The notes: generated from the sequence alone by a model not told the origin. A stretch of DNA of 39,492 bases from Actinomycetota bacterium (GCA_021325435.1 JAJPHE010000072.1:65666-105157), one strand, 5' to 3'; counted from the first letter of the stretch, positions 29,451 to 38,242 are shown. Translations and numbers: made by a program.

Positions 29451-29831
29451 ATGGCCAGGGTCAAGCGCGCCGTCCAGGGACGGAAGCATCGCCGGGCAGT
29501 TCTGGAGAAGGCCCAGGGCTACTACGGCAACAAGAGCCGCAGCTTCCGGGCGGCCAACGAGCAGGTCATGCACTCGTTGCAGTACGCCTATCGCGACCGG
29601 CGGGCCCGCAAGGGAGACTTCCGCCAGCTGTGGATACAACGGATCAACGCCGCCACCCGCCTCCACGGCGTGTCCTACAGCCGGTTCATCGCCGGGCTGC
29701 GGGCCGCCGGGGTGGAGGTGGATCGCAAGGTCCTCGCCGACCTGGCCGTCACCGACCCGGGCGCCTTCGCCCGACTGGTCGAGGTGGCCACCGCGGCGAC
29801 CGGTGAGGACGCAGGGGAGCGCGCCAGCTGA
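29451..29831 (+). CDS. rplT: 50S ribosomal protein L20
   Basis: L20 (126 residues) binds 23S rRNA early in assembly. Motifs are [60 protein letters not shown] and [20 protein letters not shown]. The ATG follows AGGAGG at a 4-base spacing. In Bacillus and E. coli, L20 represses its own operon, which is relevant to the leader upstream of infC. A short acidic C-terminal tail ([13 protein letters not shown]) extends beyond the usual end. Confidence 0.97.
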   Translation: MARVKRAVQGRKHRRAVLEKAQGYYGNKSRSFRAANEQVMHSLQYAYRDRRARKGDFRQLWIQRINAATRLHGVSYSRFIAGLRAAGVEVDRKVLADLAVTDPGAFARLVEVATAATGEDAGERAS

Positions 29832-29905
29832 GCCCCCCGCCCCTCCACTACCGCCACCACCGCGTCCAGCGGCTCCGCCGTCTGCTGGCCCGGAGGTCCG
29901 CCCGA

Positions 29906-30646
29906 GTGGCGGAGCGGGCGTTCGTCGCGGAGGGGCCCAAGCTGCTCGAGGAGGCCCTGGTGGCCGGGGCGGCGGTGGAGTCGGTGTACTGGTCGGCCGG
30001 GGCGCCACCGGCGCTCCTCGAACAGGCCGGCGAGGCAGGAGCCCAGCTCTACGAGGTCGAGGCGGCAACCATCGAGCGGGTCGCCGACTCGGTGAGCCCC
30101 CAACCGGTGCTGTCGGTGGTCGCCACCGTCGACCGGCCCCTCACCGCCCTGCAGTCGGCCCGACTGGTGGTGGTGCTTGCCGGCGTGGCCGACCCGGGCA
30201 ACGCCGGAACCGCGGTGCGGGCCGCACTCGCCGCCGGAGCCGAGGGGGTCGTCTTCGCCGGCAGCACCGTCGACCCGTACAACCCCAAGACGGTGCGGTC
30301 TACGGCCGGCACCCTGTTCCGCCTGCCGATCGTCGTCTCCCCCGATGCGCCCGGAGTCCTCCACCAGCTGGGGGAGTGGGGGATGCGCCGCCTCGGAGCC
30401 GTGTCCACCGGGGGGCTCGACTACGCCGAGCGCGACCTGACCCAGCGCACCGCCCTGGTCCTCGGCAACGAGGCCCACGGCCTCGGCGCCGCCGTTCTGG
30501 CCGAGCTCGACGAGCTGGTGTCCATCCCGATGGCCGGCGGGGTCGAGTCGCTCAACGTCGGGGTGGCCGCCGCTGTCCTCTGCTTCGAGGCGTCCCGCCA
30601 GGCCAGGTGTCGCCAGCCCGTCGTCTCGGCGCGCCCGGAGGGCTGA
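29906..30646 (+). CDS. SpoU/TrmH-family RNA 2'-O-methyltransferase
   Basis: A 246-residue (from GTG) SPOUT-fold methyltransferase that uses S-adenosylmethionine to methylate ribose in rRNA or tRNA. The N-terminal substrate-binding domain starts RAFVAEGPKLLEEAL. The trefoil-knot domain has motif 1 VVVLAGVADPGNAGTAVRAA, motif 2 TALVLGNEAHGL and motif 3 SIPMAGGVESLNVGVAAAV. GTG 29906 has GGAGG 9 bases upstream. However, the frame stays open back to the rplT stop, and the upstream codons (HHRVQRLRRLLARRSARV) look like the usual N-terminal helix of the family. A CTG at 29828 overlapping the rplT stop is therefore an alternative start. Position after rplT and before pheS is common. Confidence 0.88.
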   Translation: MAERAFVAEGPKLLEEALVAGAAVESVYWSAGAPPALLEQAGEAGAQLYEVEAATIERVADSVSPQPVLSVVATVDRPLTALQSARLVVVLAGVADPGNAGTAVRAALAAGAEGVVFAGSTVDPYNPKTVRSTAGTLFRLPIVVSPDAPGVLHQLGEWGMRRLGAVSTGGLDYAERDLTQRTALVLGNEAHGLGAAVLAELDELVSIPMAGGVESLNVGVAAAVLCFEASRQARCRQPVVSARPEG

Positions 30647-31705
30647 GTGGACCCCCTCGATGGCCTGCCCGACGCCGTGCTGGTGCTCGACGCCGACCGC
30701 AAGGTCGTCGGGGCCAACCAGGCCGCCGCCGCCCTCACCGGCTACGGGAAGGCGGAGATGGCCGGCAGGGCCCTCCACGAGCTGCTGTCGCCCCACGACG
30801 ACGACGGGCGGGCGCTGCTTGCCGACGGCTGGCCGCGGGCGGCCAACCTGCGCTCGGTGCGCGGGCTCCCCGAACAGGCGGTGACGGTGCGGCGCGCCGA
30901 CGGGTCCGAGCTGCGCACCTTCGTCACCGGCTCGTACCGGCGCGACGCCGAGGGAGCCGTCGCCGGGGCGTCCCTCGTCCTGCGCGACGCCCACCGCCGC
31001 CGCCAGCTGGCGGAGGCCAGCGCCGAGGTCGTGTCCACCGTCAGCCACGAGCTGCGCTCGCCGCTCACGTCGGTGAAGGGCTACACGACCCTGTTGCTCA
31101 ACCGGTGGGAGCGGATCGGCGACGACGACAAGCGCATGATGCTCGAGCAGATCCACCACGACGCCGACCGGGTCACCCGGCTCATCACCGAGCTGCTCGA
31201 CATCAGCCGGATGGCCTCCGGAAGGCTGGTGCTCCGCCGCCAGATGGTGGACCTGCCCGAGCTGATCACCGGCGTGGTCGAGAAGCTCAAGATGGAGTAC
31301 CCCGACATGACGGTGGACTTCGACTTCCCCCCCGGCATGCCCAAGGCCTACGCCGACCCCGACAAGCTCGTCCAGGTGGTCACCAACCTGGTGGAGAACG
31401 CCTGCAAGTACGCCTCGCCCGTCGGGCTACGCATCTCGGCCTCGGCCACCCCCGACGACATCGCCGTCTCGGTGGCCGACCGCGGCGAGGGCATCCCCGC
31501 CGAGGATCTGCCCAAGGTCTTCACCCGGTTCTTCCGCCGCAGCGAGGGACGGCCCACCGGCTCGGGCCTCGGCCTGTGGATCAGCCGCGGTCTGGTCGAC
31601 GCCCACGGCGGAGAACTGGCGGTGTCGTCCGTCCCCGGGCAAGGCTCGGTGTTCAGCTTCACCCTGCCGCTTTCCGCCTTCGAGGACACCCACCCCAACC
31701 CGTGA
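30647..31705 (+). CDS. Soluble PAS-domain sensor histidine kinase, no partner regulator nearby
   Basis: A 352-residue kinase with no membrane segment. A PAS domain (about 5-115) is followed by a HisKA dimerisation domain with phospho-acceptor His134 (in STVSHELRSPLTSVKGY). The HATPase domain has the N box NLVENACKY (247-255), the G1 box VADRGEGIP (about 276-284), an F-box-like FTRFFRR and the G2 box TGSGLGLWIS (304-313). All catalytic motifs are intact, so it should be an active kinase that reads a cytoplasmic signal. No response regulator lies in the window. It is sealed between the methyltransferase (stop TGA, GTG immediately after) and pheS (GTGA overlap), so it is expressed with translation genes. 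Confidence 0.93.
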   Translation: MDPLDGLPDAVLVLDADRKVVGANQAAAALTGYGKAEMAGRALHELLSPHDDDGRALLADGWPRAANLRSVRGLPEQAVTVRRADGSELRTFVTGSYRRDAEGAVAGASLVLRDAHRRRQLAEASAEVVSTVSHELRSPLTSVKGYTTLLLNRWERIGDDDKRMMLEQIHHDADRVTRLITELLDISRMASGRLVLRRQMVDLPELITGVVEKLKMEYPDMTVDFDFPPGMPKAYADPDKLVQVVTNLVENACKYASPVGLRISASATPDDIAVSVADRGEGIPAEDLPKVFTRFFRRSEGRPTGSGLGLWISRGLVDAHGGELAVSSVPGQGSVFSFTLPLSAFEDTHPNP

Positions 31706-32733
31706 CCGACGAGCTCGCATCGACAGTGACCGACGCCATCGAGGCGATCCGGTCAGCCAGCAGCCTGGAGGCGCTGCGCCAGGCGGAGACGGCCGCGCTC
31801 GGGAAGCGGTCGCCCCTCGCCGCCCTGTCGCGCCAGCTGGGCTCGATGCCCGCCGAGCAGCGCAAGGACTCCGGCGCCCGCCTGCAGGAGGCCCGCAGCC
31901 GGGTCAGCGCCGAGCTCGACCGCCGCCGGGCCGAGCTGGAGATCGCCGAGCGCTCGCGTCGCCACGAGGCGGAACGGATGGACCTCACCGAGGTCATCGG
32001 GGAGTCGAGCCGGGGACACGTCCACCTGCTCAGCCAGACCCGCGACGAGCTGGAGGACGTATTCGTCGGCATGGGCTACCGGGTGGCCGAGGGGCCCGAG
32101 GTGGAGACCGACTGGTACAACTTCGAGGCCCTCAACATGCCTCCGGCCCACCCGGCCCGGGGCATGTGGGACACGCTGTATGTGAGGTGGGGAGAGCCCG
32201 AGTCCACCGTCATGCGGACCCACACCTCCCCGGTCCAGATCCGGGTGATGGAGGCCCAGTCGCCTCCCATCTACATCGTGGCCCCCGGCCGGGTTTACCG
32301 GCGCGACACCCCCGACGCCCGTCACCTCGCCACCTTCCATCAGATCGAAGGACTGGTGATCGACCGGGGGATCACCTTCGGCGACCTGGCCGGCACCATC
32401 GAGACCTTCACCGGCTCCTACTTCGGGCCCGGCATCCACTCGCGGCTGCGACCGTCGTACTTCCCGTTCACCGAGCCGTCGGCCGAGTTCGAGGTCACCT
32501 GCGCCATCTGCAAGGGCGACGGCTGCCGCACCTGCAGCGACACCGGATGGGTCGAGCTCGGCGGCTGCGGCATGGTGCATCCCAACGTCCTGCGCGCCGT
32601 CGGAATCGACCCCGAACAGTGGTCCGGTTTCGCCTTCGGTTTCGGTATCGACCGCTGCGCCCAGGTCCGCCACGAGATAGCCGACATGCGGGTGTTCCTG
32701 GACAACGACATCCGCCTCCTGTCCCAGTTCTGA
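31702..32733 (+). CDS. pheS: Phenylalanyl-tRNA synthetase, alpha subunit
   Basis: PheS (343 residues) carries the class II aminoacylation site. An N-terminal coiled-coil arm (about 1-90, rich in Arg/Glu) binds tRNA. Class II motif 1 lies near EVETDWYNFEALNMPPAHPA, motif 2 near YRRDTPDARHLATFHQIEG, and motif 3 near GFAFGFGIDRCAQVRH. A four-cysteine insert (CAICKGDGCRTC) is common in bacterial PheS. GTG 31702 overlaps the histidine kinase stop. pheT follows after 7 bases. There is no T-box or leader, because pheS is inside an operon. Confidence 0.97.
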   Translation: MTDELASTVTDAIEAIRSASSLEALRQAETAALGKRSPLAALSRQLGSMPAEQRKDSGARLQEARSRVSAELDRRRAELEIAERSRRHEAERMDLTEVIGESSRGHVHLLSQTRDELEDVFVGMGYRVAEGPEVETDWYNFEALNMPPAHPARGMWDTLYVRWGEPESTVMRTHTSPVQIRVMEAQSPPIYIVAPGRVYRRDTPDARHLATFHQIEGLVIDRGITFGDLAGTIETFTGSYFGPGIHSRLRPSYFPFTEPSAEFEVTCAICKGDGCRTCSDTGWVELGGCGMVHPNVLRAVGIDPEQWSGFAFGFGIDRCAQVRHEIADMRVFLDNDIRLLSQF

Positions 32734-32740
32734 GGTAGCG

Positions 32741-35116
32741 ATGCGCGTCCCGCTCTCCTGGCTCCGCGACTTCGCGCCGATCGAGGTTCCCCCCGAAGAG
32801 GTCGCCGCCACCCTCGACCGTCTCGGCCTGGTCGTCGAGGCCATCGACCGGGTGGGCCAGGGTCTCGAAGGCGTGGTGGTGGCCCGGGTGTCGGAGATCT
32901 CCTCCATCCCGGGCGCCGACCGCATCCGCCGGGTGGTGGTGGACGCGGGGGACGCCGATCCGGTCGAGGTCGTGTGTGGGGCCTGGAACTTCAACGAGGG
33001 TGACGTGGTGGCCTTGGCCACCGTGGGCACCGTCCTGCCCGGAGCCCCCGGGCCCATCACCCGGCGCAAGATGAAAGGGGCCGTCTCCAACGGCATGCTG
33101 TGCTCGGGCGCCGAGCTGGGGCTATCCGAGGACCATGCCGGCATCCTCGTGCTCCCGTCCGGCCTCGAGCTGGGGGCCCGGTTCACCGACGCCATGGGCA
33201 TCACCGCCGACGTGGTGTTCGACCTCGACATCACCCCCAACCGACCCGACGCCATGAGCATCGTCGGGGTCGCCCGCGACCTCGCCGCCGCGCTGCGCGT
33301 TCCTTTCGACCGGGCCGGGCCGGCGCTCGACGAGTCCGGGCCCGACGCGACCTCGGTGGCGACCATCCGGCTGGAGGCGGGCGAGCTGTGCCCCCGCTTC
33401 GCCGCTCGGGTCATGACCGACGTCGTCGTCTCCGATGCCCCCGACGTCGTCGCCCGCCGCCTCACCCTGGCCGGCATGCGCCCCATCAACTCCGTCGTGG
33501 ACGCCTCGAACTACGTGATGCTCGAGCTCGGTCAGCCCAGCCACCCCTACGACCTCGACCGGCTGCCTGGTGGTGGCCTCCTCGTCCGGCCGGCGCGACC
33601 GGCAGAGATCCTCGTCACCTTGGACGGCGTCGAGCGGCGCCTGGGCGACGGTCCCCATCCGGACTGCCTGATCTGCGACCTCGAAGGCAACCCCGTCGGC
33701 ATCGCCGGGGTCATGGGAGGCGCGTCGTCGGAGATCTCAGAGTCGACCACCCGGGTCCTGCTCGAGGTCGCCTACTTCGACCCGATGGCCGTGGCCCGGA
33801 CCTCGAAACGGCTGGGACTGCGGACGGAGGCCTCGGCCCGCTTCGAGCGGGGCTGCGACCCGGAAGCCCTCGAGCTGGCCGCCGCCCGGGTATGCGCCCT
33901 GACCGCCGCCGCCGGCGCCCGGGTAAGCGCCGGCGCCATCGTCGAAGGCGGCGTTCCCCCGAGGCGACGGATCCGGGTGCGGCCGGCCCGGGTCAACCGC
34001 CTCCTCGGCACGTCCCTGGCGCCGCCGGCGGTCACCGAGTACCTCGAGCCGTTGGGCTTCACCATCCAGGCCGAAGAGCCCGACGCCGTCGAGGTGGAGG
34101 TGCCCAGCTGGCGCCCCGACGTGTCAGAGGAGATCGACCTGGTCGAGGAGGTGGCCCGCCACCACGGTTACTCGCGCATCGAGCGCACGGTGCCCCTCAC
34201 CCCCCAGGTGGGCTCCCTCACCACCTACCAGCGCGAGCGGCGGCGGCTGCGCGAGGTGATGGCCGGGGCCGGCCTCACCGAGGTCTGGACGCCCTCGATG
34301 CTGCCGGAGGGAGACCACGCCCTCGTCGGCCTCGACCCCGCCCACCTGGAGATCGAAAACCCGCTGTCGCGGGACGAGACGGTCCTGCGCCGCACCATGC
34401 TGCCGGGCATCCTGCGGGCCCTGCGCTACAACGCCGGTCACCGCAACGTCGGCCTGCGGGTCTTCGAAGTGGGACACGTCTTCCCCCCACCCGCACCCGG
34501 GCAGCGGCTGCCCGACGAACGAGAGCTCCTGTCGGCGGCGCTGTGGGCGGACGGCGACGACGCCGCCGCCGCCGTGCGCCTCTGGAGAACCGTGGCCGAC
34601 GCCCTGAGGCTCGACTCTCCCGCCCTGGTCGCCTCGACGAGCGCCGGACTCCACCCCGCCCGTTGCGCCCAGGCGAGAGTGGCCGGCGAGCCGGTCGGCC
34701 ACGTCGGGGAGGTCGACCCCTCCGTCGTCGCCGCCTTCGGGGTCGAAGGACGGGTCGGATGGCTGGAGCTCGACCTCGGGCTGCTGGCCGACGCCCCCCG
34801 CCACCCCGGCTCGGCCCAGCCGGTCAGCGTCTACCCCTCGAGCGACATCGACCTCGCCTTCGCCGTCGACGAAGGGGTGCCGGCGGCGACCGTCGAGGCG
34901 ACGCTGCGCGACGCCGCCGGCGAGCTCCTCTCCGGGCTGTGGCTGTTCGACGTGTACCGCGACGCGACGGTCGTGGGGGAGGGGCGGCGGAGCCTGGCCT
35001 GGCGGCTGCGGTTCGTCGCCCTCGACCGCACCCTCACCGACGACGAGGTCGCCGAAATCCGACGTCGCTGCATCGAGGCGGTCGAGTCGAACCACCCGGC
35101 CGCCCTGCGGGGCTGA
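32741..35116 (+). CDS. pheT: Phenylalanyl-tRNA synthetase, beta subunit
   Basis: PheT (791 residues) forms the alpha2-beta2 enzyme with PheS. In order it has an N-terminal MRVPLSWLRDF strand, an EMAP-like tRNA-binding OB domain (about 40-155, with RRKMKGAVSNGMLCSGAELG), the B3/B4 editing domain (about 210-390, including RPINSVVDASNYVMLELGQP), a B5 domain (near 400-480), the catalytic-like core (RDETVLRRTMLPG) and a C-terminal FDX-ACB anticodon-binding domain (about 695-790, YPSSDIDLAFAVDEG). The ATG follows the pheS stop by 7 bases. Length is normal. A GGTCGGCCGACC palindrome lies after the stop but lacks a T run. Confidence 0.97.
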   Translation: MRVPLSWLRDFAPIEVPPEEVAATLDRLGLVVEAIDRVGQGLEGVVVARVSEISSIPGADRIRRVVVDAGDADPVEVVCGAWNFNEGDVVALATVGTVLPGAPGPITRRKMKGAVSNGMLCSGAELGLSEDHAGILVLPSGLELGARFTDAMGITADVVFDLDITPNRPDAMSIVGVARDLAAALRVPFDRAGPALDESGPDATSVATIRLEAGELCPRFAARVMTDVVVSDAPDVVARRLTLAGMRPINSVVDASNYVMLELGQPSHPYDLDRLPGGGLLVRPARPAEILVTLDGVERRLGDGPHPDCLICDLEGNPVGIAGVMGGASSEISESTTRVLLEVAYFDPMAVARTSKRLGLRTEASARFERGCDPEALELAAARVCALTAAAGARVSAGAIVEGGVPPRRRIRVRPARVNRLLGTSLAPPAVTEYLEPLGFTIQAEEPDAVEVEVPSWRPDVSEEIDLVEEVARHHGYSRIERTVPLTPQVGSLTTYQRERRRLREVMAGAGLTEVWTPSMLPEGDHALVGLDPAHLEIENPLSRDETVLRRTMLPGILRALRYNAGHRNVGLRVFEVGHVFPPPAPGQRLPDERELLSAALWADGDDAAAAVRLWRTVADALRLDSPALVASTSAGLHPARCAQARVAGEPVGHVGEVDPSVVAAFGVEGRVGWLELDLGLLADAPRHPGSAQPVSVYPSSDIDLAFAVDEGVPAATVEATLRDAAGELLSGLWLFDVYRDATVVGEGRRSLAWRLRFVALDRTLTDDEVAEIRRRCIEAVESNHPAALRG

Positions 35117-35151
35117 CCCGGTCGGCCGACCCCGCTGGCCCCTTTACCCGG

Positions 35152-35165
35152 TGCATCAATATGCA
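35152..35165 (+). promoter_or_regulatory. Probable ArgR operator (ARG box) of the arginine operon
   Basis: TGCAT-CAAT-ATGCA is a perfect inverted repeat with a four-base AT-rich centre, in the form expected for ARG boxes (TGNAT, four A/T-rich bases, ATNCA). It stands out in an otherwise GC-rich region. It lies 8 bases upstream of the -10, over the -35 position, directly before argC-J-B-D-F. Confidence 0.7.
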
Positions 35166-35173
35166 TGGTCGTG

Positions 35174-35185
35174 TATGCTGCTCAG
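35174..35185 (+). promoter_or_regulatory. Predicted leaderless promoter of argC
   Basis: TATGCT (35174-35179) is followed by six bases (GCTCAG) and the ATG at 35186, so the transcript is expected to begin at the start codon. The -35 position (about 35151-35156, GTGCAT) lies within the ARG box, so repressor binding would block polymerase. Confidence 0.55.
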
Positions 35186-36199
35186 ATGGACGTCGCCATC
35201 ATCGGGGCCTCGGGATACACCGGCGCCGAGCTGCTCCGGCTCTGCGCCGACCACCCTTCGCTGAAGGTCGGCCTGGCCACGGCCGACAGCCAGGCCGGCA
35301 CCCGAGCGGCGGACCTGTATCCCAGCCTGGCCGGCGCCTACCCGCAGCTGGTGTTCGGCGAGGTCGATCCCGACGGCCTGGACGGCTTCGACCTGGTGTT
35401 CCTGGCCATGCCCCACGGCCAGTCGCAGGCTCTGGTGCCCCAGCTGAAGGGCAGGGTCGGCCACATCGTCGACCTGGCTGCTGACTTCCGGCTGCGTGAC
35501 CCGGCCCTTTACCCGCAGTGGTACGGCTCGCCTCATGCCTGCCCGGAGCTCCTGGCCGACTTCGTCTACGGCCTTCCCGAGCTCGATCGCCAGCCGATCC
35601 TGGGGGCGGCCCTGATCGCCGCGCCCGGTTGCTACGTGACCGCGGCGACCCTGGCGCTGGCGCCGCTGGTCCGTCATTCCGTCATCGGGGCCACCGGCGT
35701 GGTCGTGGACGCGGCCAGCGGGGTGTCGGGCGCCGGAAGAAGCCTGCGCCACGACACGCACTTCGCCACCGCCAACGAGGATTTCGCCGCCTACGGACTG
35801 CTCAACCACCGCCACACCCCCGAGATCGAACAGGCGACGGGGGCTCAGGTGATCTTCACGCCTCACCTGGCCCCGATGACCCGGGGCATCCTGGCCACCT
35901 GCTACGCCCGCCCGACCGCGACGACATCCACCGAAGAACTGATCGACCTGCTCCGGTCGGCCTACGCCGGCGAGCCGTTCGTGGTCGTGACCGACGGCCC
36001 GCCGTCGACCAAGTCGACCTACGGGTCGAACTGCGCCCAGCTCACCGCCCGCTACGACCCGAGAACCGGATGGGTGCTGGTCATCTGCGCCCTCGACAAC
36101 CTGGTGAAGGGGGCCTCAGGTCAGGCCCTGCAGTGCGCCAACCTGGCGCTGGGGTTGCCGGAGACGGCCGGGCTTCCGACCGTCGGCGTCTATCCGTGA
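35186..36199 (+). CDS. argC: N-acetyl-gamma-glutamyl-phosphate reductase
   Basis: ArgC (337 residues) reduces N-acetylglutamyl phosphate to the semialdehyde with NADPH. The dinucleotide motif VAIIGASGYTGAELLRL begins at residue 3. VFLAMPHGQS and LAADFRLRD follow, then the catalytic-cysteine loop AAPGCYVTAATLAL. Later come DAASGVSGAGRS, EIEQATGAQVIFTPHLAPMTRGI and LVICALDNLVKGASGQA. ATG 35186 was preferred to ATG 35165 because it gives the standard N-terminus and matches the leaderless -10; the upstream ATG falls within the operator. It heads the arginine operon and overlaps argJ (GTGA). Confidence 0.96.
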   Translation: MDVAIIGASGYTGAELLRLCADHPSLKVGLATADSQAGTRAADLYPSLAGAYPQLVFGEVDPDGLDGFDLVFLAMPHGQSQALVPQLKGRVGHIVDLAADFRLRDPALYPQWYGSPHACPELLADFVYGLPELDRQPILGAALIAAPGCYVTAATLALAPLVRHSVIGATGVVVDAASGVSGAGRSLRHDTHFATANEDFAAYGLLNHRHTPEIEQATGAQVIFTPHLAPMTRGILATCYARPTATTSTEELIDLLRSAYAGEPFVVVTDGPPSTKSTYGSNCAQLTARYDPRTGWVLVICALDNLVKGASGQALQCANLALGLPETAGLPTVGVYP

Positions 36200-37365
36200 G
36201 CGTCACCGCCCCCGCCGGCTTCCGCGCCTCGGGGGTCGCGTGCGGCATCAAGGCCGGGCCGCGGGCCGACCTGGCCCTGGTGGCCACCGAGGACGGCCGG
36301 GCGGTGCCCGCCGCCGCCGTGTTCACCACCAACAAGGCCACGGCGGCGCCGGTGCAGGTCAGCCGGGCCCACCTGCATCGCTCGGGGGGCCGGGCCGCGG
36401 CCGTGGTCCTCTCCAGCGGCAACGCCAACGCCGCCACCGGGGAGGTCGGGCGGCGCGACGCCACCCGCATGGCCGAGCTGGCCGCCGAGGGCGTCGGCTG
36501 CGCCACCGACGAGGTCCTCGTCTGCTCCACCGGCCTCATCGGCTACTACCTGCCGATGCCCTGCCTCGAGAAGGGCGTGCCCGCCGCGGTAGCCGACCTG
36601 GCCGGCGGGGAGGAGGCGTCTCTCGCCGCCGCCCGGGCCATCATGACGACCGACACCCGGGCCAAGCTGACCCTCGTCGACCGGGGCGGATTCCGGGTCG
36701 GGGGCATCGCCAAGGGAGCAGCCATGCTCGCCCCGGACATGGCCACCATGCTCGCCGTGCTCACCACCGACGCGTCCGCCGAGCCCGAGGCCCTGCAACG
36801 CCTGTTGCGCCAAGCGGTTTCCGTCTCGTTCAACCGGCTGATCGTCGACGGGTGCACCTCCACCAACGACACCGTCGCCGTCCTGGCGTCGGGCCGGGCC
36901 GGCCGGGTTGATGAGGACTCTCTGCTCCAGTCGCTGACCGAGGCCTGCCACGACCTGGCCGAGCAGATGGCGGCCGACGCCGAAGGCATCACCCGGACGG
37001 CGGTCATCCGGGTCAGCGGAGCAACCAGCGACCACCACGCCCTCGTCGCCGCCCGGCGGGTGGCCGAGAGCCAGCTGGTGCAGTGCTCACTGCACGGATC
37101 CGATCCCTACTGGGGCCGGATCGTCAGCGAGCTCGGAGCGGCGGGGGTCGACTTCGACCCCGACCGGGTGTCGGTCGCCTACGGCGGGGTGACCGTGTGC
37201 CGGGCCGGGGTCGCCGCCGAGCACGACTCCGACGCCGTGGCCCGCCACATGTCGGCGCCCCGGGTCGAGATCTCGGCCGATCTGGGGCTGGGATCAGGAA
37301 CGGCGGCGGTGCTGACCACCGACCTGTCGCCGGAGTACATCGCCGAGAACCAGGGCACGTCGTGA
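36196..37365 (+). CDS. argJ: Bifunctional glutamate N-acetyltransferase / ornithine acetyltransferase
   Basis: ArgJ (389 residues) transfers the acetyl group from N-acetylornithine to glutamate, closing the acetyl cycle; many members also use acetyl-CoA. The N-terminal part has FTTNKATAAPVQVSRAHL and SSGNANAATG. The self-cleavage site is in KGAAMLAPDMATMLAVLTTD, where the Thr of MATML becomes the nucleophile of the beta chain. VDGCTSTNDTV, SQLVQCSLHGSDPYWGRI and a C-terminal EYIAENQGTS follow. GTG 36196 overlaps the argC stop. With ArgJ present, no separate ArgA or ArgE is needed. Confidence 0.96.
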   Translation: MSVTAPAGFRASGVACGIKAGPRADLALVATEDGRAVPAAAVFTTNKATAAPVQVSRAHLHRSGGRAAAVVLSSGNANAATGEVGRRDATRMAELAAEGVGCATDEVLVCSTGLIGYYLPMPCLEKGVPAAVADLAGGEEASLAAARAIMTTDTRAKLTLVDRGGFRVGGIAKGAAMLAPDMATMLAVLTTDASAEPEALQRLLRQAVSVSFNRLIVDGCTSTNDTVAVLASGRAGRVDEDSLLQSLTEACHDLAEQMAADAEGITRTAVIRVSGATSDHHALVAARRVAESQLVQCSLHGSDPYWGRIVSELGAAGVDFDPDRVSVAYGGVTVCRAGVAAEHDSDAVARHMSAPRVEISADLGLGSGTAAVLTTDLSPEYIAENQGTS

Positions 37366-38228
37366 GACCCGTGAGCGAGCTGGGCGCCCCGGCCAAGGCG
37401 GCGATCCTCGCTGAGGCCCTCCCGTACATCCGCCGCTTCTGGGGGCGGGTCGTTGTAGTCAAGTACGGCGGCAACGCCATGGAGGACCCGGAATCGGTGT
37501 CCGTCTTCGCCCAGGACATCGTCCTCATGCGATCGGTCGGGATGCGGCCGGTCGTCGTGCATGGAGGCGGACCTCAGATCGGGGCCCTCATGGAGCGCCT
37601 CGGCAAGGTCCCGGAGTTCCGTGACGGGCTGCGGGTCACCGACGCCGAGACCCTCGACATCGCCCGGATGGTGCTGGTCGGCAAGGTCAACCGCGAGATC
37701 GTCGGCGCCATCAACTTCCACGCCCCGATCGCGGTGGGACTGTCCGGGGAGGACGCCGGTCTCATCCGGGCCACGCCCCGGTCGGAGGATCTCGGCTTCG
37801 TCGGCGACGTGTCCGACGTCGATCCGACCATCGTGCAACGGCTGCTCAGCCAGGAGCTCATCCCGGTGATCGCCACCATCGGATCGGACCCGGACGGCCA
37901 GTCCTACAACATCAACGCCGACACCGCGGCCGGGGCCGTGGCCGCGGCCCTGGGAGCGGAGAAGCTCGTCTACCTAACCAACGTCCCCGGGCTCCTCAAG
38001 GACGTCGACGATCCGGCGAGCCTCATCAGCTCCACGTCGGTCGGGGAGCTGCGCTCCATGCTTGACGCCGGCGTGCTCGGCTCCGGGATGCTTCCCAAGG
38101 TCGCCTCCTGCATCTCCGCCGTGGAGGCCGGGGTGGGCCAGGCCCACATCCTCGACGGGCGGGTGCCTCACGCCCTGCTGCTGGAGTTCTTCACCGACGA
38201 GGGAGTCGGAACCATGGTGAGCCCGTGA
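37362..38228 (+). CDS. argB: Acetylglutamate kinase
   Basis: ArgB (288 residues) phosphorylates N-acetylglutamate. The nucleotide-binding VVVKYGGNAMED and HGGGPQI loops are intact, as are the segment RVTDAETLDIARMVLVGKVN, the NINADTAAGAVA motif and GMLPKVASC near the end. An N-terminal helix (AKAAILAEALPYIRRFWGR) precedes the fold, as in arginine-inhibited hexameric enzymes, so feedback inhibition is likely. GTG 37362 overlaps the argJ stop; a second GTG at 37371 would shorten the protein by three residues. The 3' end overlaps the opening of the argD frame. Confidence 0.95.
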   Translation: MRPVSELGAPAKAAILAEALPYIRRFWGRVVVVKYGGNAMEDPESVSVFAQDIVLMRSVGMRPVVVHGGGPQIGALMERLGKVPEFRDGLRVTDAETLDIARMVLVGKVNREIVGAINFHAPIAVGLSGEDAGLIRATPRSEDLGFVGDVSDVDPTIVQRLLSQELIPVIATIGSDPDGQSYNINADTAAGAVAAALGAEKLVYLTNVPGLLKDVDDPASLISSTSVGELRSMLDAGVLGSGMLPKVASCISAVEAGVGQAHILDGRVPHALLLEFFTDEGVGTMVSP

Positions 38229-38242
38229 GCGAAGGAGGCCAC

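Noticed and set aside
31660-31701. T-box or Phe leader peptide before pheS
   Set aside because: pheS overlaps the histidine kinase gene; no leader RNA, Phe-rich peptide or terminator is present.
35117-35151. Possible terminator after pheT (GGTCGGCCGACC palindrome)
   Set aside because: The stem is only about 4 bp around a tetraloop and no T run follows; too weak to call.
35165-35185. ATG 35165 as the argC start
   Set aside because: It lies within the ARG-box palindrome and adds seven non-conserved residues; ATG 35186 gives the standard N-terminus.
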